A stretch of DNA of 64,000 bases, from assembly GCA_036874045.1 (NCBI GenBank), contig CM072336.1, positions 26,983,501-27,047,500 on the forward strand. Reading direction: 5' to 3'. Made by a program: the position numbers and the translations under genes. The notes beneath the pieces are model-generated. The model was not told where the DNA came from. It saw only the letters and a program-made list of their open reading frames with translations, and did not search any database. Shown piece after piece: positions 1-11,830 of the stretch. This DNA comes from Cymodocea nodosa (Eukaryota > Streptophyta > Magnoliopsida > Alismatales > Cymodoceaceae). Position 1 is the stretch's first letter. Each line of letters opens with the position of its first letter.

Positions 1-93
1 CCTATCTTCATTTCTATTCTTATCGTTCGTGTGATTGAGAGTGGAACTCCATCGGATCGTGAAGCTGTACAAATCAAAAGGCAAAGATCGAGT
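1..93. other. unassigned flank of the duplicated MSBP exon
   Basis: Short stretch left of the duplicated exon. It matches neither the sequence next to the parent MSBP exon near 27.8 kb nor any family I recognise. It may be the continuation of whatever element carries the duplicated segment, but the window starts here and this cannot be followed. Confidence 0.4.
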
Positions 94-397
94 CCCTGAA
101 CATTATCCTGGAATAATCTGCCCAACTTTTTTGTATTTCTCCATGAATTTGCACTCCCAATCTTGTAAAACCTCAAGATCATCTTCACTAAGTCCATCAA
201 TGTTGTCAGTTAGGTCATCTTGATCAAAAGACATGAGAGCCAAGGCACGACTAACTTCCCTCCCGGCAAACATTGAATTTGGGGAACCAGCTCCATAATG
301 CATCCTACAGAAAACAACATTCCAAACTATACTAAACCCAAGTGTGACTTGTAAAATTATCAAATAAATTAAGGAAGCACGTAACAAAACAAAGCAT
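94..397 (-). pseudogene. duplicated second exon of the MSBP gene plus intron edge
   Basis: These 304 bases match 27805-28108 collinearly with no gaps and about five substitutions that I can count, so the copy is recent. It contains the whole second coding exon of the MSBP gene (103-304), its splice acceptor, its stop codon and about 90 bases of intron. The exon frame is open; one visible coding change is a Gly-to-Ser in the FAGREV motif. No first exon is present, so it should not make a functional protein. At 397 the identity stops exactly where reverse-strand copia polyprotein sequence begins, in the same orientation as the exon. That suggests capture by, or recombination with, a copia element (inference). 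Confidence 0.88.
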
Positions 398-1500
398 TAG
401 CAAACTGAGATATAGAAAAAAGATTTTTTGTAATACTAGAACATAAAGAACATTGTGTAAGTGTGAAATTTTATTATCTTTGCTAATTACTTTACTACGT
501 CCCATCCCATTAATGGGTAAAGATTGGCCATGAGCAACTAAAACCTTATTATTATGTAAATGAGCACAATTTTGGATGAGAGTACCTGGATTTCCGATGA
601 TATGTTGGCTCGCCCCAGAGTCCGCATACCACGTGTTGTCTTCGTTTTCATCCACGATTAAAGCGGCAAAAGCATGCGTATTTTCAGATTGACTGGAGTT
701 CTCATACTTGTGCCAGCATTCACGTGCCATATGCCCAACCTTGCCACAAATCTGGCAGGTTGGATGCTCACCTGTTGTAGTGGACAGTCCATCTCTCCCG
801 TAAGAGCCACGCCCACCAAATGCACCACCTCGGTTGTTTCTTAAGTTTGAAATGTGGTTGGCCTTCTTGATGTTGCTGAGGTGCATGGTCATGCATGGGC
901 TTTGAATTTTTGTTGCCCCCTTTTCCTTTAACGTAATATGCAACTTTAGGTGTGGCATCTTGAGTTTCGAGCTCCATCCTTTTTTCGAAATTCATCAACA
1001 TCCTCACCACCGTATCAAAGGAAGGCAAAGGAGGTCCAGTGGCTGTTGTAATCTGACTTTGATAGTCTTTGCCCAACCCTCCAAGTAACCAAAAAAACTT
1101 CATTGTGTACGTCAAGAGGCTTGCTGATCACCATCAACTTATCATAGTAATTTTTGTAACCCTTGATGTACTCAGCCGGAGAACCAAACTTCTCTCTTTT
1201 GATGTTCTATAATTGATTCACGAGATAAAAGTGTCTTTCTATATACAATTAAGCAAAATTAGTAGTAGTAATGGTTGACCAAACTTGGTGAAAAGTTTCT
1301 TGCCTGGTGGTGACGAGTCCGACGACTTCGTCACTTAGACTGCCAATAATCCACCCTTTTATAAGGGCGTCGGTGTTCTTCTAAGAACAATATCTTGGGT
1401 TAATTACATTTTTCTTGGATTTTGGGTTGTCTTCGACAAGATATTTCTCAAGGCTCATCCGAAGATGATCTCTACCATCTTCTAAAAAATTTCAAGAACA
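398..1500 (-). mobile_element. Ty1/copia gag-protease remnant
   Basis: Reverse-strand reading gives a copia gag (UBN2-like) followed by a CCHC zinc knuckle of the form CQICGKVGHMARECWHK near 710-760. Next comes the aspartic protease motif WYADSGASQHI near 600-640, then the LHNVLYV segment before the GAG-pre-integrase region. The reading frame is broken by frameshifts, for example near 440, and by in-frame stops in the gag part (1120-1500). Homology ends at 397 against the duplicated MSBP exon, and integrase, RT and RNase H are missing on this strand. It is a dead fragment of a different element from the forward-strand copia that follows. Confidence 0.88.
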
Positions 1501-1599
1501 CCAGTAATAACAGAGTTTCTAAAGGCTTAGCAGTTATTGTAACTTCACAGAACATCTGATATAATCATCTGGTGCATGCAAATAATCAAGTTGTCACAC

Positions 1600-3238
1600 A
1601 AGTTCTATCTTGATTTAATTTGTCCAAAAATAAGAGCTATGTCTCAACAAAATATAATACTTGTGTGAGCACCAAGGCTCATCGTTCGCATCTTCTACCA
1701 ATATGGAATGAATGCTCTCATCCTTTTGATGTAATTCATTCTAATGTTTGGACTTCACCTACTGTTTCTACGGATGGCTACAAATATCTTATTAGTTTCA
1801 TTGATGATTGCACTCCTTATATATGTGTCTTTTCAATGAAATCTAAAGATGAATCCTTCTCTATTTTTCAGCAATTTCAAGTCTTCGTTAATATTCAGTT
1901 TAATACTTAGATCGAGGTTATTCATGCAGCCTGGGGAGGTGAATATCATAAAATACATTCTTTGTGTAAGGATTTAGAAATCCAGCACCAAATCTTTGCT
2001 TTGTACACGCCTAGACAAAACGACACTGCAGAAAAGAAGAATTGGCATTTATTAAAAATTGCTCTTTTGCCGTTATATCATGGTAATGTGGATTTCAAGT
2101 ATTGGCCATATGCTTTCCACAATAGCTTATACTATTAACTTATTACCTTGCAAATCTTTACAATACAATATACTTTATGTTTTTTGGTTCAATAAACCTC
2201 TACCATATCTTTTTCTCAAGACCTTTGACTGTGTTTGTTTTCTCCTTTTATCATTTACTAATATACATAAACTGTAACCTCATTCAACTCAACATGTTTT
2301 TCTAGGCTGTAGTAGGAATCATCATGCCTATATCTGCCTTAATCCTAAAACTAATACTACTATAGTTACTCGACATGTTACTTTTGATGAATAAACCTTT
2401 CCTTTTATTTCAGTCAATTCTAATACTAATTCTTCTATCATAATGCTACAAGAATATAATGCCTTATTACAGACAAATTTGTGGAGCCTTGTTCCTCGTA
2501 CACCCAATATGAATTAATGTTCTTGGGTGCAAATAGATTTTTTGAGTTAAACATCATCTAGACTTGTTGTCAAGGACTTTCATCAACGACATGGTGTCAA
2601 CTATCACGATACTTTTAATCTAGTTGTTAAGCCAACAACACTTGGCCTTCTCCTCAGTCTTATTGCGACAAATCAATGGCATTTAACCCATTTAAGTGTT
2701 CAAAATGCATCATGGTTCTCTATTTGAAAATGTTTACATAATGCAACCAACATGTTTTATTGATCCTTAGAGAAAAGATTATGTTTGCAAACTTCACAAA
2801 TCATTATAGGAGCTAAAACAAACCCCACAAGGTTGGTTTCGTAAACTTTAAAGTTTTCTGCTTGATTTTGGGTTTCACTCTTCTATCACTGATACATTTC
2901 TTTTTATCCATAGAAATGGTTCAGATTTGCTATATTTTCTTATCTATGTTGATGACATTCTATTAATCAGTAAAAATATTCACTTGCAAAATTCTTTTCT
3001 TGTTGCTATTAGCAATGCTTTTCCAACTAAAAATTTGGACACTCCTAAATACTTTCTTAGTATTGAACTCCATCAAACTAATGACGGGATTTATCTCTCT
3101 CAGAAAAAGTATGTTACTTATCTTCTTCTAAAGACGAATCTTTTAAATGGTAAACCAATGAGTACACCAATGGCTACTATGTCTATCTTTAAGCATCAAG
3201 GTGATCCTTTATCTAATCCTACTCTATATAGATAAGTG
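1600..3238 (+). mobile_element. Ty1/copia integrase-reverse transcriptase remnant
   Basis: Forward-strand reading shows the copia integrase core start (PFDVIHSNVWTSP, then GYKYLISFIDDCT) at 1680-1830. Further integrase pieces with stops follow to about 2400. RT then runs from about 2480, with the catalytic motif YVDDILL at 2943-2963, up to a stop at 3235. Many stops and frameshifts break it. Its opposite orientation to the gag remnant immediately to the left shows two separate elements, or an inversion, meeting near 1.5-1.6 kb. No LTRs are recognised on either side. Confidence 0.87.
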
Positions 3239-3985
3239 ACACAGTGAAAGTAAGCAGCCTCGGACTCCACTGAGGACAAGCAGCTCAGAATCTACCAAGA
3301 CGAGAAGTTCATTGGCTGGACCTGTAAATACTAGTTGTTCTAATTATGGAACAAAAAGGGTTGATGTCCCCCCCCTCTTGTTACATTACACTCCTTTATA
3401 AAAGGAAAGAAAGTTGTTACATTGAGATTGAAATTAAAATGGCCATTACCAATAGTAACTACAACCTGAACGACCAACTGACACCTTCTTCTGTAATGAC
3501 TCTTCGTCTTCTTCATCTTGTCTCTTTAATTACGCTGTCAATTACTTGTCCTATGTTAGGTGACCCGTCCTTTGGGAAATTCGTCCTCAAGCTTTTGCAG
3601 TGCTTCCCTCCGCATGAGGAGGATAATTTAGCAGCTTCTGATAGGGAACCTTTCTTTTCCTAAGAACACCATGACTAGATTAGTAGATCTCCTTCGAAAG
3701 TTCTTTTTTGTCTATATTGGTCATCAGTCACCTTAATTATATTAGGTATAGGACTTTTTGATGCTTTCATGTACTCCTTGTTGAATGATGCAAATATCAC
3801 TTATTAGTTGCTTGACGTTAGGTATCGTCATAGGTAGAGGGGCTAACTCCACCACATGTTTTGGCAACCGTCCTGTTAACACTTAACTCTAAGATCTAAT
3901 GATTAGTTAAGTTTGTTGGATGTCAGATTGTCCTTTTCATCCATTATGTTTATCTCATCTTATCCTTTTTTGTTCTCACCTAAGA
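3239..3985. other. gene-free stretch, possible LTR debris
   Basis: No gene recognised. A 105-residue open frame at 3346-3663 resembles no family I know. A TATAAAAGG box near 3395 and a short GAGGACGAA-type motif on the reverse strand near 3585 are the kind of sequence found around gypsy LTRs, but no paired repeat is visible, so the assignment is weak. Confidence 0.3.
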
Positions 3986-4680
3986 TAATTAATTAAATCA
4001 CATAAAATACTTAATCAAAACATTTAACTAAATTATTGAAAATATTTATTTAAAACATTTAAATCACCAATAACACTTAATCACTTAAAAACACCGAATT
4101 TAACAATTAAATCACTTAATTAAGATGCTATTTAATCAAACCATCTAATCAAATGACATATTCAAATCAATTACTTACTTAATTAAATCATTTATAACAA
4201 CTATAAAAATACTTAAATCACTCAATCTAATTATTTACTCCTTAATCAAATCCTTAAATTATTTAATTTAGTTTTTAAAAACTTAATATAATAAATCCTC
4301 GAATCACTCAATTTAACCCTTAAATTAGAGCCTTAAGACATCAATTTAATCCTTAGTTAATCCCTAAAACACTTAAATTAATCCCTAACCAAGTCTTTAA
4401 AATACTTAATTAAATCCTTATAACATTCAAATTAAATCTTTAAAACACATAATTCTTAAATCAATTAATCTTTAATTAAATCCTTAAAAGACTTAATCAA
4501 ATCCTTAATTAATCATCAAAATGATTAATTTAATCAATAATAAAATTGTTAAAATACTTAATTTAATCCTTAAAACATTTAATCTTTAATTAATCCCTAA
4601 AAATCCTCTTTTTTACTCTTAAAAAACCCTCTAAAATCCTCCTTTTTATTCATATTTAATCTCAACCGTCCATCCTCCAT
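3986..4680. repeat. degenerate AT-rich tandem-like tract (TTAATCAAATC family)
   Basis: About 700 bases are built from shuffled short words such as CTTAATTAAATC, CCTTAAAACACTTAA and AATCCTTAAA, repeated dozens of times with no fixed period. The tract has almost no G on the forward strand. It reads as an old, slipped microsatellite-like expansion, probably inside a retrotransposon LTR or untranslated region (inference). Confidence 0.6.
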
Positions 4681-6199
4681 TCAACACCTAGATGACACTC
4701 TTTAAAATGTTTTAATGTTAATCACTCATTCAAATCAAATAGCTTTGATTCAATAACTTTAAGTTACTCATTCGTTATCCCTTTAATCTCTATCCGATGA
4801 CACATATTTCACTTCATCTCTGTCCTTGGATCATTTAAAACCTTTGATCCAATAGCTCACACAAAACTTTCATCTCTATCGTTGGATCTTTCCCTTTTAA
4901 TCCTAATCATCAATTGCTTATGTTGTCGTCTGCCTGCATTGTCATCTTCTCCAACACCGACAACCGTCGTTTAGCTGTTCACTTGCTTGACATCATTGCT
5001 CTACCTTAAAAGCCGACAAATCATGTTGTTTTCTCCCCACTGCCCTCTCTCCTGTACCTGCTTGCCCTTTCCATGCATGTTAATTACCTCCTACAGCTTG
5101 TTGGCTTGTGGATCAACCATCCATTCATCAAATAGCCCATCGTTGGCCACTTTTCCAAAACTTTTAACATTGCTTTTTTAATCTTTGACCAACTATTTCT
5201 CTCTCTGTTGAGCTATTTTGTACGGCTGCTTGATCGATCGTCAAATGCATCAGAAGGCGACTAAGCATGTCAGAGACAACTGTTGAATGACCTATCGTCT
5301 TCTACCGACAAGCCTCTGTGAAACCCCCCAGATCCTTTATTTCAAAGCACTCACTCAACACCATCAGAACCCTCAAGTTTTCAGCATGCGAACAACTCCA
5401 TTTTGATACTCAAAAACCCTTTTTTTTCACCTAACCTTCACCAACGAACTTCTAGTGGATAGTAGCAGTTTCTGATCATCAAAACTCAAAGGTAAAGATA
5501 CGTTTGGAACGACCTAAATGTCTTTAACTCATGTCTAAGCATATTACCATCTAAAACTCGCATCCTTGCACTCCTCTACTGACCTTTGATGGTTTTTTGG
5601 GTGACCTCCGATGGCTCTTTAACAACCTTTTGCTAATTTCTCTTTTAATTTCAACATCTATCAAGATTAATCAGTGGATATTCTATCTAAAATTAAGGTT
5701 GACATTTAGATTCCAATGAGTCACAATCTTAATTTCGTTAAAATAACTTCACCTTCAAAGGTTTTAATTAGATAAACCCTCTAAACTTTGTCGATTCTTT
5801 ACCAATTTTTGATTCTTGTTTTTCTTTTTATCTTTGTTTCAAATCAGAGGGTAGGGTATTCATTCAAATCAACCATTCGGTCATTTAGGGTTTATCTAAA
5901 TTTTCAAGATTTTCTAGTTTTCTTTTTAATCGTTTAATTGCATTTCTTTCCTAGTTCATTTTCAAATTCCTAGTTCTACCATAGAATTAATTTATTGGTC
6001 TATCTTTAGAATTTTGATTTCATTGTGAAATTAGTTTATCAGTTTAATCTCTGGAGTTTCACTGAATGGTTTTATCATAAAAATATTTTTCGTTTATGAT
6101 TTTGCGAATCTTTTCTTGTCAAATATCGATGAAAAATTTAGGAGTTCTGATATTATCAAACATGTCATTTTCATAATGTATCTTTATCTTTATTTTCGT
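4681..6199. other. gene-free AT-rich stretch
   Basis: No coding family is recognised on either strand. A short open frame at 4987-5181 has ordinary composition and no motif. The sequence is C- and T-rich on this strand and continues the skew of the preceding tract, so it may belong to the same long repeat element. Confidence 0.4.
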
Positions 6200-7310
6200 T
6201 TAGCCTGTTTTGCATGTTTTTTAAATGCATTTACTCCACGTATATTAACCGATGCTCACTCATATGTGCATTCAACCATGCATTCACCTGCTTATGTGCT
6301 CATACATGCTTCACTCATTTTCATAATGCACACAACTAATATGTTCCCATTTTCATGCTCTCATATTGCACACAATTACATGTTTACAAATGCACTCATG
6401 TACTACACTTATCCATGCTTACAAAAGTACCTTCGTATTACATTCATCACTCATTCCATATAGTTTTCATGATGTATCATTCATAAAAACACTCATTCAA
6501 CGTAACTTTTATGTTATATCATTTATATGATAACATCACTCATTCTATATAACTCCCATCATACACATGTTCGTGTATTAATCCACTTCATTCACTTCCA
6601 TCGATCCTATGTTTCATTCTTCACGCACAACATGTTCATGTATTGATTCTTTTCAATGCACTTTCATGCTAGACTTCATCTACTACACAATACACTCATT
6701 TCACTTACTTTCAATCTATATTTCACCCATCACATATGTTAATGCATCAAATCATCTCATAATATTGCACTTTCGTGCATGCCATGTTGCACTTCATAAG
6801 AGAGCATCCCATGCATTATTATGTGATTAATCATGCATTATTATCTTAATTACTTATACCTTCTAATCATGCATTACCACATTAAATCTTATGTCTTAAT
6901 TATGTTTGATCATGCATTATTATGACTAATCATATATCTTAATTATAATGAATCATGCATTATCATGTTTAATCATATACCTTGATCACACTTAATCATG
7001 CATTAAATGTGCTCTTAATCATGCATTATCATATTTAACCATACCTTTTAATCATATTGAATTGTCTTAATCATGATTAATCATAATCTAACCATGCTTA
7101 ATTATACATTAATCATGCATTATTAGTTTTAAGTATATCATAAACATAGCATAATCATGCTTAAATATTCTCTATTCACATCATACATCATGCCTCCTAC
7201 ATCGTACGATATATTATGTGTGCATACATGACACAAACTTACACACATGATACATATTCACACACACACTTACATGTTGCATCTATACATACATATTGCA
7301 TACTATATAT
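6200..7310. repeat. CATGCAT-rich degenerate repeat block, first copy
   Basis: The block is dominated by variants of TCATGCATTAT, TAATCATGCATTA and CACTCATATGCAT. It is densest between 6800 and 7150, where ATCATGCATTA recurs roughly every 20 to 40 bases. CATGCAT is itself nearly palindromic. Open frames within it (6116-6463, 6609-6830) are by-products of low complexity. A related block follows at 8761-9090. Confidence 0.6.
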
Positions 7311-8760
7311 AAGGAAGCTTTGACGAGAATCGATGACTCTCAGTAAATTTTAGTGGTGAAAGGTGATGCAGTCAGTGATTTCATGTGGGAAGAAGCAGCA
7401 AACGTCCATTGTCACAGTCGATTGAGTAGTGCCAGAGCTTTCCATTCCCTTGTTGTGAGGTTCGTCGGTAGTGTGCGTACTTGTGCTTTCGATTTCCGAC
7501 GACTGAAGTTGAGCTAAGGAAATCTAGTGAGTTTAAGTGGGGTTCAGCAGTTGGTCAGTAGAGAAGAAGAAGAAGAAGAAGAAGAAGAAGAAGAAGAAGA
7601 GGAAAGGAAGAATATAAAAAGAAAAATAGAAAGAAAGAAAGGAGGATAAAGTAAAATAGAAAATAATATTGGGCTTTTTGCAACTTTTTTTTTTAAGTCT
7701 TTCTTTCATTTAGTCTAAAATTATCTTATTTGAGAATAATGCATGATTATAATGGTATGTATTTTAAATTTATAAGTATATGCATATTAGTGTTTATGGT
7801 ATATTTATTTTAATTTCAGCATCATCTGATCATCATGTGTATGCAAATATTAAAATCTTACATAACTTTTAGAGAATAATGCATATTATGGATTTTACAG
7901 TATATATGAGAAATTCATGATTATTTGCATGACATGCATAATTGTTATTGACTATGGAAGGCTTATTTATTTTGCATGTGATTATTTGACATTAAAGGTA
8001 ATTATGGTAGAAATTACATGTCATTATTTGGGTCTATACTTATTTAAATGAATGAATGTGTAACTATGAAACCTAGTCACATGGGTCTAGTACTATGGTA
8101 TTGTATATAATAGAGACTAAATGATACACTTAACCTTATCTTGGGCATTTGAGATATCTGACTTAATCATAGAGTGATATATGATAGTTAGACCTTACTA
8201 TAGGGTGTATAATATATAGTCATAGTTAAATTAAATAATGAAATATATGAGATATTGTGACCCAAGTTATTATTGTAATTCACAAGATTTATTTTTATTT
8301 GTGATAAGATTGCATACTTTATATTATTACATTAAGTTGACAATACAATTTTCCTTTTTACATGCATAATATATTAATATCAATTTTATTTTAGACTTAT
8401 GATAAATTAACTTATTAGACTTTAGTTAACATGTTGTTATTGTTCTTTTTTAGATACTTGGTAGACATTGAGGGTGAGCATGAGTAAGACAAGATGTATT
8501 AGTCACCCTTTTGTTAACTACAATAAATAAATTGTGAATAATAGATATTTTGATGTGTACCTTATTTTGTATTTTTACTTGGAGTTAAATTGTAAATAAC
8601 TTTTATTATTTCTATTATATTTTTTATTTATAAATATTTAATTTTTTTGTTGTTATATCTCTTTAATAGGTATCAGTCTTGTAATATTAAAGAAGATAGT
8701 TTTTCACGTGACAAAATTTTATTTATATATGTTTTCTTCTCTTTACTATTACAACGATTA
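7311..8760. other. AT-rich insert between CATGCAT blocks, LTR-like
   Basis: No gene. The stretch separates two compositionally similar CATGCAT-rich blocks and holds a GAA microsatellite. Its right part resembles plant gypsy LTR ends in general character (long T-rich stretches), and GGTATCAGTC near 8670 resembles the start of a tRNA-Met primer binding site. No paired LTR was found, so this is only a suggestion. Confidence 0.35.
7561..7602. repeat. (GAA)n microsatellite
   Basis: About thirteen consecutive GAA/AGA triplets with no interruption, followed by a purine-rich, A- and G-only stretch to about 7655. Confidence 0.95.
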
Positions 8761-9090
8761 TCATTTCCCATTTAGGGCATAACATACATATTGCAAACAT
8801 GCATATCATACACACACTCATATACTTCATGTGCATGCACATCAATGAATACACTCATATCATGCATCACCCCTCATGCTACATATATGCCTTGCACCAT
8901 GCACCATAACTCATACTTCATGTTTCATGTCATGCATTATGCCTCAAGTATCATGTTTCATATACTTACGTTATTCATTTATGCTTCATCTATTTATGCA
9001 TACTTATATGTTTCACTTATGCTTCATCCATATACTCACATGTTTATACTAGTTCATGTATTTATGTTTTTGCTCTTGCTTGTCTTACTT
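8761..9090. repeat. CATGCAT-rich degenerate repeat block, second copy
   Basis: Variants of CATGCATCAC, TCATGCATTATGCC and TTTATGCATAC recur in the same style as 6200-7310. The open frame at 8791-9096 is low-complexity and has no family resemblance. Confidence 0.55.
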
Positions 9091-9369
9091 GCTTAATCCC
9101 TAACTTGGCTACAATTACACCACAGCTAAGTCACTCTTAATTGCACTTAAATTTCATTTCTTTCACAACCATGAATGAAAATTTTATGTACGATTATATC
9201 CTCCTCCTTTAGCCTCTATAGAAATAAAACGGTAAAAGTAGAAATGAAGTAGAGGAGAAGGAGCATGTTGAATAAAAATGAAACGAAGGAAATTGAGAGA
9301 AAAAAAGGGGAAGGGGGCAGGCCGAAGGAATTTCAAGCGTTTCACACAAAATTCTTTTTAATTTTCCTC

Positions 9370-9955
9370 AAGTCTTGTCCTCTTCCTTCGAGGTTCAATT
9401 ATTAATTAAGAAAATAGTGCATGTCTGGTTGGTAAAAGAAATTAATCGACTAAGAAGAGAAGAGGAGTTCGAGATAGGAGATTGGGTATTTCTCAAGCTT
9501 CAACCATATAGGCAATGCTCGGTGGCGGGACGACCAACTCCCAAATTGGCACCTAGATTCCATGGGCCATTTCAAATACTATAGAAGGTGGGCAAGGTGG
9601 CTTATCAACTGCAGCTTCCAAAGGGCTCCCGCATTCACCCAACATCTCATGTGTCCCAACTTAGAAGGAAGATTGGTGTTGTACAACAAGTCACTTCTCT
9701 AGACGAGCTTATAGCCACTCTGAGAATTCCATGAGAGCTATATCGCATACTTGATCGACGAATGACCAAACGGGGACGATAGGCGGTCATGAAGGTGCTA
9801 ATCCCCTAGCGAGGGGAAGAAGCAACTTCAGCAACGTGGGAGGATTATCGGGAACATGCTGACACAGTTTCTCGACCTCGAGGACGAGGTCTCCAACGCC
9901 AGGGAAACTACAACAGTGGAAGTCGAGCACTATCCAGGACCAAAGGCTGAGTAAT
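9370..9955 (+). mobile_element. Ty3/gypsy integrase C-terminal remnant
   Basis: The forward frame from 9375 encodes the conserved end of gypsy integrase: FEIGDWVFLKLQPYRQ, then KLAPRFHGPFQIL. After a stop at 9582 the same frame continues with VGKVAYQLQLPKGSRIHP and HVSQLRRKIG, the classic pre-chromodomain segment. The trailing WEDYREHADTVSRPRGRG reflects the usual end of these polyproteins. Upstream RT, RNase H and integrase core are absent. The family call is secure; the lineage is not. Confidence 0.85.
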
Positions 9956-11299
9956 CGGATCCACCGGATTACCCAAGTAACAGTGGGATAAATAAGACTT
10001 AGCCATTAGGATGTTTCGAGCTTAATTACTGAACATTGTAGTGGTGTATTGGAGAGGGCAACTGCCTCTCTCGAATTGTAGTCAAACTATCTTTCCTAAT
10101 CTTATAATATCATATCATCTCTCCTACGTTCCTTTCCCATTTCTCCTACCCTCACCGCCACCACCACCACTGCTTCTTCTCATTCTTCCTTTCGCTACTA
10201 GTTATAGCCTACTCCTCAACAACTACTGAGGATCGATCGTTACACACTCCACCACCCGAGATACCTGTAGAAATGCATGCACTGTTAACATTGAACTACC
10301 AGTTGTTGGGACTTAGAGGTGACCATGCAATCCATTTGCTTTTCCTAGTTTAACCTAATCTATATATGCATACCATTAGGTCACATGTAAAAACACTTAA
10401 AATATTTCTCATCAAATTTATACTTAATAAAGAATTATTACACGACTCATCTACTTTCCTTCTTAAGCCTCGATAAGTCTTTACTTTTTATCTTTTCTCT
10501 TCATCTTCATCTCATTTTGTTCCATATAGATTACTTTGATCCATCTCTCTTATTTCTTCCTGTATTTGTACACATATGCTTGCACACACATAACTTTATT
10601 TAACACTAGTCATCCGCATAATAATTTAACTACATAAAGATAACTGAGAGGTCAAGTATTTAGACATGCCAAATGTCTAACACATTCCTTCTGTATATTT
10701 GAAACACTTACCCAAATCTCTAGACTGCAAACTTTAAATATTATTTTACAGTTAGTTACTTTATATTGACATATATGTTTTTCTTAATTTACCTTCAAAT
10801 TAGATTAATTGACAACTCATTTTTCGTCTTCTTTTCTCACTCATGTAAAAGAGAGTGTAACAATAATGAGGGGTCTATACTTCGTACCCACAATGTTATG
10901 CTTAATGACAATAGTACAACAAATGTTCTCCTTTATTTGCATATTGTACTTCATTGTCGTCACCGTTTGAAGACATGTCAACCTACTCCAACTCCTCCTA
11001 TGGTGTTGACCTAGAGACTTTGGCCACAACCTATACCACACCTTACTTCAAGCATTGGTTAGACTTGTGGCCATGTTAACGAGCTCAGGTTTGGCATATG
11101 GGTTAGGTGGTAGATGCATGGCCAACAAATCCACTTCATAATGGTTTGCCCTTTGGTTACCACTGAACTTCATGTCTACCTTCATTGAGCCTTTGCTAAG
11201 GATGTTTGGAGGCATTCAGCCCCTTCTTGCAAGCTAATGTTCATTCTTTACTTCGAGGTTGATGGTATCGACCAGTGAGTAAGTGGCCTACAAAGAAAT
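9956..11299. other. gene-free stretch after gypsy integrase, possible 3' LTR debris
   Basis: No gene recognised. The part up to about 10250, with pyrimidine-rich sequence and short CCACCACC runs, sits where a 3' LTR should follow gypsy integrase, but no second LTR copy is available to confirm it. The rest is AT-rich spacer. 11040-11299 may be decayed extension of the reverse-strand gypsy gag to its right. Confidence 0.4.
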
Positions 11300-11830
11300 T
11301 TGGTCCTAAATGGCAAGTTTTAGACTTCCCACATAGCATGAAATTTGTTGTGGTTTATTTCATTCAAGTTATTGTGAGAGATTAGGCGATAGAAATGTTA
11401 GGTGTAATCTAACATAGAATAGGTGCCTTAGCAACACTCGTGGTATTGGGTGAGAAGTATTTGCACATAATCGGTTGGTAAGAAACGAACCCATAATAGT
11501 TTCTTCATCGTAGCCCATGTATACATCGACTGCTTTAGTTGGCAAGCTCGATTCATGAACACTTGATTTTACCACACTAACACACCACCCTTGACGCGAT
11601 ATGCTACCAACTTCACCTGATGTTCAAGAATCTCTATATAATCAAAGAATTGATTCACTTTAGCTATCTAGTTGAGGAGATCCTCAATGTGCAACTAGCC
11701 ATTAGAAAAAAGTAACACCATTCTTAGTTAGAACCCACTAGCATCATCACCTTCCTTGCAATGTGGCAGTTGGCAATGATGTCCTTGTTGGCTGTGAAAG
11801 TCTGGTTCTTCATCACTTAACGAACCCATC
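11300..11830 (-). mobile_element. Ty3/gypsy gag remnant
   Basis: The reverse strand reads as a decayed retrotransposon gag (PF03732-like). In order it shows HIEDLLN-IAKVNQFFDYIEI, HQVKLVAYRVKGG, then MKKLLWVRFLP-DYVQILLTQY and FYRLISHNNLNE. Several stops and at least one frameshift break it. It points against the forward-strand integrase fragment at 9.4 kb, so they come from different insertions or an inverted piece. Confidence 0.75.
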
